Positions 32,060 through 39,570 of a stretch of DNA of 39,570 nt are shown here, one piece after another (position 1 is the first letter of the stretch; the number at the start of each line of letters is the position of its first letter). Below the pieces are notes generated by a model. It did not search any database, was not told the DNA's origin, and was given only the letters and a program-made list of their open reading frames with translations. Source of the DNA: Euryarchaeota archaeon TMED173 (lineage in GTDB: Archaea; Thermoplasmatota; Poseidoniia; Poseidoniales; Thalassarchaeaceae); assembly GCA_002172185.1 (NCBI GenBank), contig NHHW01000008.1, positions 1-39,570 on the forward strand, given 5' to 3'. Position numbers and translations under genes: made by a program.

Positions 32060-35000
32060 TAGGAAATCACCCCCAATGTAGCTGCCACTGTCAGTATACC
32101 TGATGATACTGGCTCAGGTGCCATCCAATGACTAGTTGAGCCAGAGAAGCCTGGGATTTTATTCAGAAGTGATAGGTCGGATGCAAATCCATTTACTCCC
32201 AATGTAGTTCCTGACGGTATCCCTCCTGTTATCTGCGCGTCAAGCATCACACCACGGATATCCACGTCAATTCCATTGATCTGCGCAGTTGCTCTGGCTG
32301 AGATAATGATTCGTCCTCCTTGAACATCAGAGACTTCGACAATCGTATAACCGGGAAGAAGCACGTTGATTCTACCTATCTCATGGATGTGGATGTTGGC
32401 GCTCTTGAGCCCTACTCCCAGGGCTTCCATTTCTTCCAGAGTAACAGGAGGAAGTGTTGGGATATTTGATGATCGGAAATAAAGCCTCTCCACACCGTCG
32501 CCGCTGGATCTGATATTCAGACCATACGAGTCTGTGGGCTTAATCGATAGTCTATCAGCCAGTCCCTCGGCCATTAGGACAACGTCCCCCTTGCTGTTTA
32601 CAGCCCTTCCTTTGGCCTCGATATACAGTGACATCCCATCGGTCGATGCCGAGAAGTCCAGAATCGGCAGGCCCTGGAAAGCCAGGTTCTGAGTGATATC
32701 GAAGTTCAGATCGGGCTCGGTAGTTAGATTCATTGATCCGGGGATATCTGTAAGGAACATTGTAGCTGGCCACCATGCATAGCCCTCTGGCCCCTCCATC
32801 CACTGCATCTGCTGGATCATGATGGATCCGACACCAATCTGTCCATTCCTGAACTGGTCGGGTACAGTCACATCCATGGAGATGGCGTTTCCTAGGCTGG
32901 CCTGAATCTCCACTGACTCTGGTATATCCTGGACCATCATCTCTGTCCTACTTCCGGCCTGCCTGTCCAATAGTAGTGCATGGAACCAATCAAGTCTATT
33001 TGACATCGAGTAAAGCGTTGTTGTAGAAGTCTCGGTTATACCTCCGATCTCCTGTGTTCGGAATTCCGAGTCGATCAGAACGGAGGTTGCTTGTCCGATT
33101 TGTAGCCCTTCAATTGTAAAGAATACATCTTGCCCATTAACTCCCTTGGATGCAATGACGAACTCTGAATTGAGTGGTTCCCATCCTTCCATTCCAAGGG
33201 TTAAATCCCATGACTCTCCATTAGAGATCGAGCTTCTGGATACTGAAATATCGACCATTGGAGGGAGGTTAGGGATCCAAGTCTTGAGGTGGAATCCCTC
33301 AGTAATTCCAGATGGTGCGGAATTCATAACTATTCCGTGGACCCACTCGGGCTCTTCGACTGAGCTATTGCCCATTTGAGATTCGGCAATCAGATCGAAA
33401 CCAGAATCAGCCTCCAGACCCAATGAGAACGAAAAGTTTCCATCACCTGAAGAGGAACCCGTTGAAATATCAGAGGTTATTCCCGACATTATTCCGTTTA
33501 CAGACCTGCCTAAGTCAGAGAATCCATCGATGAAGTATGCCACACCAGAGACCCCGAGTGATGAGTTGAAATCGGGAATTTCCAAGGAGGTGCCATCCTG
33601 GGAGCCAGTCGGAATCTGTACTGATAAGCTCGAGGGGAGTGGATTAACCTCGGCCAGAACAGAAAAGGGGAGATGTTGGTTAGATGGGGCATTGTCTACA
33701 TTTATTCTAAGTGGATTACGTCCCTCAATTGTGGCAAATGCCGTTCCCATTCCCGCATTTCCTGATGCTCCTTCCTCCAGTGGAGGAATCCATCCCAGCT
33801 CGCTCACCCCAGTGACGGTAGTCGAAAGCGATGAGCTATTGTTTACTGGATCATGATGGAAAAGGAAGTGATCGCCATCCATAGATAGTGGAGATTCAGA
33901 ATCGCTAATTTGGGCCTCAATAAGTCCGATAGCCGAGTCCGAACTCCATGAAGTCATCGATCCCGAAGTGGTTGAGAATGATTGAGGGAATCCTGATATC
34001 CGCACAGCCTGTCGATGTGAGTCATCAAATCCTGTGTAGACTATGGATCCAATCTCTGAAGATGCTGAGTAGTCCACCCCACTGGGAGAAACAGTAATAC
34101 TGATCTCATCAGGTAGATCTGAGAACATTGCCGATTGGTAATCCATACCCTCCAGAGTACCTGGTTGATGACCTACGAAGGCGAGTAAAAGTTGCTCTTC
34201 TGAAATCGTACTCAAGGATAAATCCTGAGAGTCGGAGGAGTTTGAGCCCATAAGAGAAAACGACTGTAGTCCAGAGAAGTCAATACTTGCTGCAACAGGA
34301 ACCAACGGATCCATCAGACCTTGATTGGTTTGGATTTTTCCAAGGCCCCTATCCAATGATAGCAGTACGTGGTCTCCTGAATATACTGGATGGGTCGATG
34401 AGCCTATTTGCATTCTTAGGAGTGGTACTGGCATCTTAGAGCGAGAGGTAAGCCAATTATCTGTCATCAGGACATGTAGCTCTCTAGAATTGAGTTCTCC
34501 GGTCGAGCTGCTGCCGCTAATGAGATCAACTACAGTTGAAGGGATTTCATTGAGGATGTTTCCCACATCCAGGAAAACGTCGACCAGATTTAGAATTACC
34601 GAGTCCACTATCTTGGAGACGAAGTCTAGGTTTACACCGGAATCTAGCGTATCATTGGATTCTGGAGAGCCACCTAGTCCGAAGGACCCGAATACTGCTA
34701 CCGAAGTCGGGATTGAATCTGCGTAAACGTGAATCCGTCGGTGATCTTCAGAGTTTCCAGCTCTGGAGAACCAAGAGGTATAGTCTATGGCTTGGAGCGG
34801 TTGTACAGATCTGAGAATTACCAGACTCTCGGGAGGATCAGCGGGATTGATTGGTAGAGTTGGGTCGTTTACATTCTCACTTGAGTCTCTGGTGAAGTTC
34901 TTGATCCCAATAATCATCCCTAGCCTATCCGGAATTGATCCCGGCAGTTCGGGCTGATCGGCGGAGCCCATCATCCTGAAAATCCTCTGAATCTCATCCT

Positions 35001-36462
35001 GTGAAAGCGATCCCTCAGGCATCCCTCTCAGGAATCCCAGAGAATTGGTTGAGTTGCCGAAGTCCCCATCTGACTCGGACTCAGGTAGATTTGACCTGTC
35101 TTCGTGGAAGTGGAGATGTAGGTCGGATCTTCTGTCCGCCCAATATTCTAAAGAAGTGAGGCTTCTCTCTCCTTCTAGGCCTGTAGCAGTGGGAAGGACA
35201 CTATCTGTCCGAACCACCAGTTCGGCAAAAGAGGGCAGCAGTGTAGAGTCTCCATGAGGATGGAATCGGGCTTCAATGTAGGCCAGTTCCCACATTTCTC
35301 TGTCATTATCCCCATCTGGCGGTGAATAGTGGATGTAGCCAAAGCCGGCTGAGACTCCACAGGATATTTCCAGAGATGTTTTGTTGAAAAGTTCAGCTGG
35401 ATCGTAACCAAGACTACACTGATCCTGGCCCCCATTATCAAATCTTAGTGAGTATGGCGAAGAGATAGATGCGAAGGTTATGCCTGATTCATCAGGAGGA
35501 TCAATGATGCCGAATGGATCGGCGATTGCCGAAATTAGGGTACTGATGAAATCCTGTCCTGTTGATGCGAGGTCGAAATAAAGCCTTTCTATTCCGACCT
35601 CGAATTTGAAGTCGTTGGGAGGCATGGTGAATCTAGAGTCGATCACCCAGACATACGACTCTCCTCCGCCGAGATTCAGGAGTGTGCCCGAATCTGAGTA
35701 AGAGAATGCCTTGATCAATGAAACATGTAGAGACTCCATCTCGAGCCAATCCGGGTCCGAGGCGCTATTACCGACTTCTTTTACTGTGAACTCTACTCCT
35801 GGCTCTAACCATAGTGTGCCATCCTCAATACCCCAGCCACCGATAAATTGGAGATCTACTTTGAGCCCTACCTGAATATCGTCATCTCCATCTCCATCCA
35901 CATCCATGGAGTGAAGAAGAGCGTCAGTATTGGTATTCAGTATTGAGAACAGGGATGCGCTGAATGAAACCACCTCGAAGCTATCTATCATTTCTCCATT
36001 CTGATTCTCATACTGCGTCCAAATTACGTAGTCTGTAATATTGAAGAGAGTCTGCCAGATATTGTCAACCATTCCAGGGTTGGTTCCACCGTTAACCAGG
36101 AGATCGTATGGTGCAGGGTGTATGGTTTCAGGAGGAAAAGTGGTCACCATTGAGAGTCCTTCAATAGCAGGTCCAGCTACTGAAATTGGACTAGATTGAT
36201 CAGAGGAGATTAGTGAATCCTGGATAGATTGGATTTGATTTTCCGCTAGAGGTGAAACAGAGTTCGAAGTAACGAAGGAATCCCTCTCACTTAGCATCTC
36301 GCTTAGTTCTTCAAGAACTCCGAAGTCACTAGACTCTATTCTAGGCTCACCATGTACGTTCGTGAAAGGAAGGAGAATCGGCAAGGCAACGACTATTGCC
36401 AGAAATACTGAGATTTTTGAAGGGGCTTTCCGAACACCGGGGTCGCCTTGTTCTCGGGCCAT
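32059..36462 (-). CDS. Very large exported protein of unknown function with degenerate internal repeats
   Basis: 1467 residues; I do not recognise the family. An N-terminal signal sequence or anchor lies at 17-37 (ISVFLAIVVALPILLPF) after a basic start. Residues 186-196 (MDVDGDGDDDI) are a DxDxDG calcium-binding-type loop. The rest is Ser/Gly/Asp-rich and beta-rich. From about residue 580 a short motif [ILF]P-x-S/E-hydrophobic-x-hydrophobic recurs at about 583, 782, 824, 941, 1065, 1179 and 1239; several spacings are near 58 or twice 58. The C-terminus ends in a hydrophobic run of about 13 residues (GILTVAATLGVIS) cut off by the stop codon, too short for a membrane helix. The ATG at 36462 is preceded by GAGGTGAG, which is part of a hairpin (36473-36487). 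Probably an envelope protein acting with the small membrane protein downstream. Confidence 0.85.
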   Translation of the reverse strand: MAREQGDPGVRKAPSKISVFLAIVVALPILLPFTNVHGEPRIESSDFGVLEELSEMLSERDSFVTSNSVSPLAENQIQSIQDSLISSDQSSPISVAGPAIEGLSMVTTFPPETIHPAPYDLLVNGGTNPGMVDNIWQTLFNITDYVIWTQYENQNGEMIDSFEVVSFSASLFSILNTNTDALLHSMDVDGDGDDDIQVGLKVDLQFIGGWGIEDGTLWLEPGVEFTVKEVGNSASDPDWLEMESLHVSLIKAFSYSDSGTLLNLGGGESYVWVIDSRFTMPPNDFKFEVGIERLYFDLASTGQDFISTLISAIADPFGIIDPPDESGITFASISSPYSLRFDNGGQDQCSLGYDPAELFNKTSLEISCGVSAGFGYIHYSPPDGDNDREMWELAYIEARFHPHGDSTLLPSFAELVVRTDSVLPTATGLEGERSLTSLEYWADRRSDLHLHFHEDRSNLPESESDGDFGNSTNSLGFLRGMPEGSLSQDEIQRIFRMMGSADQPELPGSIPDRLGMIIGIKNFTRDSSENVNDPTLPINPADPPESLVILRSVQPLQAIDYTSWFSRAGNSEDHRRIHVYADSIPTSVAVFGSFGLGGSPESNDTLDSGVNLDFVSKIVDSVILNLVDVFLDVGNILNEIPSTVVDLISGSSSTGELNSRELHVLMTDNWLTSRSKMPVPLLRMQIGSSTHPVYSGDHVLLSLDRGLGKIQTNQGLMDPLVPVAASIDFSGLQSFSLMGSNSSDSQDLSLSTISEEQLLLAFVGHQPGTLEGMDYQSAMFSDLPDEISITVSPSGVDYSASSEIGSIVYTGFDDSHRQAVRISGFPQSFSTTSGSMTSWSSDSAIGLIEAQISDSESPLSMDGDHFLFHHDPVNNSSSLSTTVTGVSELGWIPPLEEGASGNAGMGTAFATIEGRNPLRINVDNAPSNQHLPFSVLAEVNPLPSSLSVQIPTGSQDGTSLEIPDFNSSLGVSGVAYFIDGFSDLGRSVNGIMSGITSDISTGSSSGDGNFSFSLGLEADSGFDLIAESQMGNSSVEEPEWVHGIVMNSAPSGITEGFHLKTWIPNLPPMVDISVSRSSISNGESWDLTLGMEGWEPLNSEFVIASKGVNGQDVFFTIEGLQIGQATSVLIDSEFRTQEIGGITETSTTTLYSMSNRLDWFHALLLDRQAGSRTEMMVQDIPESVEIQASLGNAISMDVTVPDQFRNGQIGVGSIMIQQMQWMEGPEGYAWWPATMFLTDIPGSMNLTTEPDLNFDITQNLAFQGLPILDFSASTDGMSLYIEAKGRAVNSKGDVVLMAEGLADRLSIKPTDSYGLNIRSSGDGVERLYFRSSNIPTLPPVTLEEMEALGVGLKSANIHIHEIGRINVLLPGYTIVEVSDVQGGRIIISARATAQINGIDVDIRGVMLDAQITGGIPSGTTLGVNGFASDLSLLNKIPGFSGSTSHWMAPEPVSSGILTVAATLGVIS

Positions 36463-36472
36463 AGTTGAAACT

Positions 36473-36487
36473 CACCTCATAGAGGTG
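36473..36487 (-). promoter_or_regulatory. Hairpin masking the Shine-Dalgarno sequence of the 1467-residue protein gene
   Basis: On the minus strand the leader reads CACCTC, loop TAT, GAGGTG: a perfect 6-bp inverted repeat with a 3-base loop. The right arm is the Shine-Dalgarno sequence (GAGGTGAG), about 10 bases before the ATG at 36462. If it forms, the stem would block 30S binding, so it could be a translational control element (temperature, protein or antisense responsive). Chance occurrence of a 6-bp stem is possible. Confidence 0.45.
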
Positions 36488-36520
36488 CGCTATAGGGTAT
36501 TGCCCTACAGGATACTGGGA

Positions 36521-36527
36521 ATATACA
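36521..36527 (-). promoter_or_regulatory. TATA-like box upstream of the 1467-residue protein gene
   Basis: On the minus strand TGTATAT lies about 59 bases before the ATG at 36462, in the 78-base gap after the PKD/zinc-ribbon gene. A start about 25 bases downstream would give a leader of about 30-35 bases that still contains the Shine-Dalgarno hairpin. Supported only by sequence and spacing. Confidence 0.4.
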
Positions 36528-36540
36528 ATTATGGAGTATT

Positions 36541-38748
36541 CTACTTATGGCTGATTCTTTGTTCATAATCGCAATAGGGACAGTTAGTATAGGCCTCATC
36601 TACTCCTTCAGGAAGTGAAATCTGGAATTCCCTTGAGCAACTCTCGCAAGACTTCCTAACTGTTCTATGGTCGATGTAATCATCACGCTTTGGCGAATCT
36701 TGCAGATCCCCCAACAGATTCTGCTCGAATTCATCCTTTTCAGGCTCTGGTTGTGGCTTCTCTACTCCCAGCATATCGAACAGATTGGGATCGGCAGACG
36801 GTTGCGGTTCATCCTGAAATGACTGTTGGAAGGGAGAATAACCCGAATCAGCTCCCCACATCTGCTTCTGCATCTCCGAGGTAGGGGGGGGTGTGGGTGC
36901 TACTGACTCTACTTCCTCTTCAGTAACATCAAACTCCGACATCTTCCTACTCACAGCATAGCTGTAGGCCATGAATGAAACGATTGAGAGTATTGTGATC
37001 AGGAGTACAATAATTCCTCCTATTGCGATAATTCCTAAGCCGCTTTCGTCTTCTTCCTCTGAAACTATCACCAGTATCTCGAGATATGAAGTCAGACCAG
37101 CATCGTTTTCCACGATGAGTACAACATTCTTGGTGCCTTCCGATTGGAATTCGTAGAAAACCTGGGGCTCACTATCAAGTAACTGAATCTCGTTCTCTGA
37201 CCCCTGATCGATTATCCATGTGTATTCTAGATCTGCAGATTCGTTATCCTGGGCGAAATTTTGCAGGAATATCGTTTCACCAACTATTGCCTCAATGATT
37301 GAGGTGTCCGGAATATCGATCTCCGGAGCTGTGACATCAATGAAGTTCACTAAAACGTCCTTCTGCGATGATTGGTCGGACTTATCTGTAACAACTAAAG
37401 ATACTATGTGCTGACCAGCTGAGAGCTCATTAGTGATCTCCAAGGTTAGGGTGGAGTTAGTCTCAGACACCTCGTAGTTTGAGTCAATAATCTCTCCATC
37501 AAGCATCCAATCTAGTCTACTTACCCCCCAATTATCAGAGAATGACGCCCTGACCTCGAGGGTATCTCCGAATCCCTTGGTGATTTCATTGGAGGTTTCC
37601 ATTGAAATCTCAGGAGCTGAGAGGTCTGAGACTGTGATAGTTCTGCTCGAGTCTTCGCCTCTAGAATCAGTTGAGATCCCATATAGGGTTACTGGGAAGC
37701 TTCCGGGTTCGTTCCAAACGTACTCAATGGTCTGTTCTGATCCATCGGGATTCCCATCTCCGTCCATATCCCAAGTGAACGAGTTCTCCGAGAATTGCCC
37801 AGATCTGTTAGGCGTCTCTAAGGCTGAAAAGGTTACTAGTTCCCCTACGTCTACGGAATCTAGATTTGTCACGCTAGATATTCTTGGATCTAGTATTGGA
37901 GTTAGTGTGACGGTAACTGTGACTGCTGCATCTTGGGTTCCTGCTCCCCCATTACCAGGTCCAAGTCTATTATCTACGATGATGTATAGAGGATCTTCGT
38001 ATTCATCATTAACCATCCATGGAAAGTATCTCTCATCATTCACGAAAAGCATATCTGCAGAAGCTATCCTCAGAGAAGAAGACCAGTTCGAACTTGGAGA
38101 ATAGTAAGAAAATGCGGTCTCGGTCATAACGAAAATATCAGGATTCCCTGCCATTGTTCTCGCATAGATATTTACGAACGTACCTTCGTCTACGTAGAAG
38201 GGGCCGTGGACTATTGAGTAGTCATCTGGATCCACTCTGTGTATTGAGTCTGATAGGGTGAACTGGTCCGTGATAATCTCTCCAGCATTAAGAGATATAT
38301 CTGAGTCAAACCCTCCTTGGGATCCTTGCCCGGAATCCTGGGGGTGGGCCAGATTATCGATTACAAGATACCATCGTGTTTTGGCCCTATCAGTTGGGAC
38401 CTCCCAGTGCCACTCTCCCGAGCCGCTGAAAGCTTCGAAGACTGATTCACTAATCCAAACTGAGTCGGATCTGTAAGAGCTCTCGCTCTGGTAAACTTCT
38501 ATATTTGAAGCTGGAAAGAGAAGGATGTCGATTTGGTTATCAGAAGAAATTTCGAAGAACATCGTACTTCCGGGTTCTCTTTCTCCCAAATCTACCCTCA
38601 GACAAGATTGGTCAGAAATGCTCCAGTCCCCAGGAAGTGAGTCTATAGAAGCGTTAGAGCATGTAATAATGCCCTTAGTAGTAATTGCCCCCACCTGAGT
38701 AGTCGATGCCAGGATGATCGTGATTACGAGAATAGGGGCCAATCGCAT
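36541..38748 (-). CDS. Membrane-anchored PKD-domain protein with cytosolic zinc ribbon
   Basis: 735 residues from ATG 38748, chosen because a signal peptide (MRLAPILVITIILASTT) starts there; a TTG 39 bases upstream is less likely. Outside: two related domains of about 110 residues (about 30-135 and 165-270), each ending in a [LI]-[VI]-[IV]-D-N-x3-P-x3-G-x-G motif, resembling PPC domains; then a PKD domain (about 295-375, FTWDMDGDGNPDGSEQTIEY) and two more beta-sandwich domains (380-475, 476-565). A transmembrane helix lies at about 571-595. The cytosolic tail of about 140 residues is Pro/Glu/Gln-rich and ends in a zinc ribbon, CESC-x18-CPYC. No enzyme domain is seen; the layout suggests a surface receptor or an anchor with a cytosolic partner. 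First gene of the envelope cassette. Confidence 0.88.
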   Translation of the reverse strand: MRLAPILVITIILASTTQVGAITTKGIITCSNASIDSLPGDWSISDQSCLRVDLGEREPGSTMFFEISSDNQIDILLFPASNIEVYQSESSYRSDSVWISESVFEAFSGSGEWHWEVPTDRAKTRWYLVIDNLAHPQDSGQGSQGGFDSDISLNAGEIITDQFTLSDSIHRVDPDDYSIVHGPFYVDEGTFVNIYARTMAGNPDIFVMTETAFSYYSPSSNWSSSLRIASADMLFVNDERYFPWMVNDEYEDPLYIIVDNRLGPGNGGAGTQDAAVTVTVTLTPILDPRISSVTNLDSVDVGELVTFSALETPNRSGQFSENSFTWDMDGDGNPDGSEQTIEYVWNEPGSFPVTLYGISTDSRGEDSSRTITVSDLSAPEISMETSNEITKGFGDTLEVRASFSDNWGVSRLDWMLDGEIIDSNYEVSETNSTLTLEITNELSAGQHIVSLVVTDKSDQSSQKDVLVNFIDVTAPEIDIPDTSIIEAIVGETIFLQNFAQDNESADLEYTWIIDQGSENEIQLLDSEPQVFYEFQSEGTKNVVLIVENDAGLTSYLEILVIVSEEEDESGLGIIAIGGIIVLLITILSIVSFMAYSYAVSRKMSEFDVTEEEVESVAPTPPPTSEMQKQMWGADSGYSPFQQSFQDEPQPSADPNLFDMLGVEKPQPEPEKDEFEQNLLGDLQDSPKRDDYIDHRTVRKSCESCSREFQISLPEGVDEAYTNCPYCDYEQRISHK

Positions 38749-38784
38749 GGGTGTCCGTTCGCCATTACCTTTTGAACGGTATCG

Positions 38785-38792
38785 CAATAAAG
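38785..38792 (-). promoter_or_regulatory. TATA-like box of the PKD/zinc-ribbon protein gene
   Basis: On the minus strand CTTTATTG, preceded by CCGAA that could serve as a BRE, lies about 37-44 bases before the ATG at 38748. Transcription would start near 38760, leaving a very short leader. It lies in the 58-base gap after the PRC-barrel gene and may separate the envelope cassette from the ribosomal-protein transcript. Confidence 0.4.
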
Positions 38793-38806
38793 TTCGGTGG
38801 ATTATC

Positions 38807-39088
38807 CTAAGGGTTTCTCGGAACTGGAGTCTGTGGAAACCATCTCAGAAGAATAACATCACCCACCGATCTTACCCAATTCCAAGGTACTGCAACATGA
38901 GTCCTCCCCTCCACAAGAGATTCTGGCGGGTCTGAAACAAAGATGTGAGTACATGACCAATTGTTGACATCTATTACAGAGTCGTGTACCGTTCCTAGTA
39001 GCCTACCATCGGGTATGATAACAGGTAGTCCCCGTATCTCAGATGCTTGGCGATCCGCCATGTATAGCCGCCACTCCCCATGTGGCAT
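38807..39088 (-). CDS. PRC-barrel domain protein
   Basis: 93 residues from the ATG at 39088; an internal ATG at 39061 (MADRQASEIRGLPV) would give an 84-residue protein that starts like typical archaeal PRC-barrel proteins, and the choice is uncertain because neither has a clear ribosome-binding site. The domain pattern is visible: SEIRGLPVIIPDGRLLGTVH, a central DVNNWSCTHIFVSDP strand and a HVAVPWNWVRSVGDVILL closing strand. PRC barrels occur as RimM C-terminal domains in ribosome maturation and as stand-alone archaeal proteins of uncertain role. It follows the L15e gene by about 20 bases and is probably co-transcribed with it, which suggests an RNA or ribosome connection. Confidence 0.8.
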   Translation of the reverse strand: MPHGEWRLYMADRQASEIRGLPVIIPDGRLLGTVHDSVIDVNNWSCTHIFVSDPPESLVEGRTHVAVPWNWVRSVGDVILLRWFPQTPVPRNP

Positions 39089-39108
39089 CAATATGACGGA
39101 GAGAACGA

Positions 39109-39570
39109 TTACTTTCCTCTATTCTTGTTCGCCTTTAGACTTGGTCGGAGCTTCTCAGCCCCCTTGCCCTTATTGAGGAGTCCACGGCCCTTCTTTCCTG
39201 CTCCTGTCTTCCCTCTGAATGCCCTTCCACGATGGCTGGTTCCTGAAGCAACCCACCCGAGATCCTTATCTGACTTGATTGCGGGATGTGAGGGGTCAAT
39301 CATAATGACCTCGTAGAATTTATTCTTTCCATCCTCCCCTACCCAGTATGAGTTCAGTACCTCCATGTTGGGATAACGCCTTGCGGTTCTCTCTTCTGCA
39401 ATCCTTTGAATTGATTTTGCCATTGTGATCTTCTTTATTCCAGCCTTAGATGGTTTCCTCTTCATGTGAATCTTACCCTTCCTAAGACCACCGCGTCTAA
39501 CTCTAGTTCGAATCACAACAATGCCTTGCTTAGCCTTGTATCCTACTCTTCGAGCAGCATCCAGTCTGGT
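39109..39570 (-). CDS. rpl15e: 50S ribosomal protein L15e, 5'-truncated by the window edge
   Basis: The frame is open from the stop at 39109-39111 to base 39570, so 153 C-terminal residues are visible and roughly 40 N-terminal residues are missing. The visible start [20 protein letters not shown] is the conserved L15e region, not a start codon region; an internal ATT at 39516 is not a true start. Further landmarks: [57 protein letters not shown] and [20 protein letters not shown]15e is found in archaea and eukaryotes but not bacteria, and binds 23S rRNA in the large subunit. Confidence 0.96.
   Translation of the reverse strand, partial: TRLDAARRVGYKAKQGIVVIRTRVRRGGLRKGKIHMKRKPSKAGIKKITMAKSIQRIAEERTARRYPNMEVLNSYWVGEDGKNKFYEVIMIDPSHPAIKSDKDLGWVASGTSHRGRAFRGKTGAGKKGRGLLNKGKGAEKLRPSLKANKNRGK

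Noticed and set aside
32050-32075. Canonical X-XXY-YYZ slippery heptamer at the 1467-residue/187-residue gene junction
   Set aside because: The zero-frame codons before the stop (GTG ATT TCC TAG) do not form one; any frameshift there would be non-canonical.
36493-36507. Inverted repeat TAGGG-N5-CCCTA in the leader region of the 1467-residue protein gene
   Set aside because: Only 5-bp arms with no extension and no clear relation to the TATA box or start; weaker than the Shine-Dalgarno hairpin beside it.
1-39570. tRNA or rRNA genes, CRISPR array, insertion sequence, integrase or attachment site
   Set aside because: All gaps are at most about 100 bases, no regularly spaced repeats, no cloverleaf-like sequence and no transposase or integrase motif was seen on either strand.

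Overview
The window is a stretch of an archaeal chromosome, gene-dense (intergenic gaps of at most about 100 bases) and entirely co-directional: all 31 genes I can support are on the minus strand, so transcription runs from base 39570 towards base 1. Archaeal identity rests on ribosomal protein L15e, an archaeal/eukaryal-type aIF1A, a RIO1 kinase, a Dim2/Pno1-like KH protein, a TrmB-family regulator, a DUF63 membrane protein and TATA-like promoter sequences. A mesophilic, heterotrophic euryarchaeote of the Thermoplasmata side, most likely marine group II ('Candidatus Poseidoniales'), fits best: bacterial-type RibA, leucine-catabolic methylcrotonyl-CoA carboxylase, an 11-gene Nuo complex without NuoEFG, and very large secreted proteins with CARDB/PKD-like beta-sandwich repeats. 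The lineage assignment is inference; no marker comparison was run.

Layout in transcription order (right to left). (1) 39570-38807: 5'-truncated L15e gene and a PRC-barrel protein. (2) 38748-24173: a block of large envelope proteins: a PKD-domain membrane protein with a cytosolic zinc ribbon, a 1467-residue exported protein, a small membrane protein that overlaps it by one base, a KP-43-like subtilase with CARDB-like repeats, and a protein with seven CARDB/NEW3-like repeats. (3) 24180-12177: nuoA-B-C-D-H-I-J-K-L-M-N, tightly packed with ATGA/TTGA overlaps; nuoA starts inside the end of the repeat protein gene. (4) 12133-10038: aIF1A, RIO1 kinase, KH protein, a translation/ribosome-biogenesis cluster. 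(5) 10002-4122: a DUF63 membrane protein followed by MCC beta subunit, methylglutaconyl-CoA hydratase-like crotonase, biotin carboxylase subunit and biotin carrier subunit, i.e. the middle of the leucine degradation pathway. (6) 4060-809: small membrane protein, GTP cyclohydrolase II, peroxiredoxin, TrmB-type regulator with a V4R-like C-terminus. (7) 708-1: fasciclin-domain secreted protein cut by the window edge.

Functionally the window combines extracellular protein processing (subtilase and large surface proteins), amino-acid carbon use (MCC operon) and respiratory energy conservation (Nuo), which is coherent for a protein-degrading planktonic heterotroph. The points most worth a second look are lineage-specific insertions in NuoI and NuoH that would both lie at the electron-input/quinone interface, a NuoA lacking a conserved acidic residue, an aIF1A with a eukaryote-like acidic C-terminal tail, the envelope-protein cassette with membrane-spanning architecture and cytosolic tails, a large exoprotein whose C-terminal hydrophobic segment is interrupted by a stop overlapping the next start, and a hairpin that would mask its Shine-Dalgarno sequence. 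No tRNA, rRNA, CRISPR array, insertion sequence or integrase was seen.
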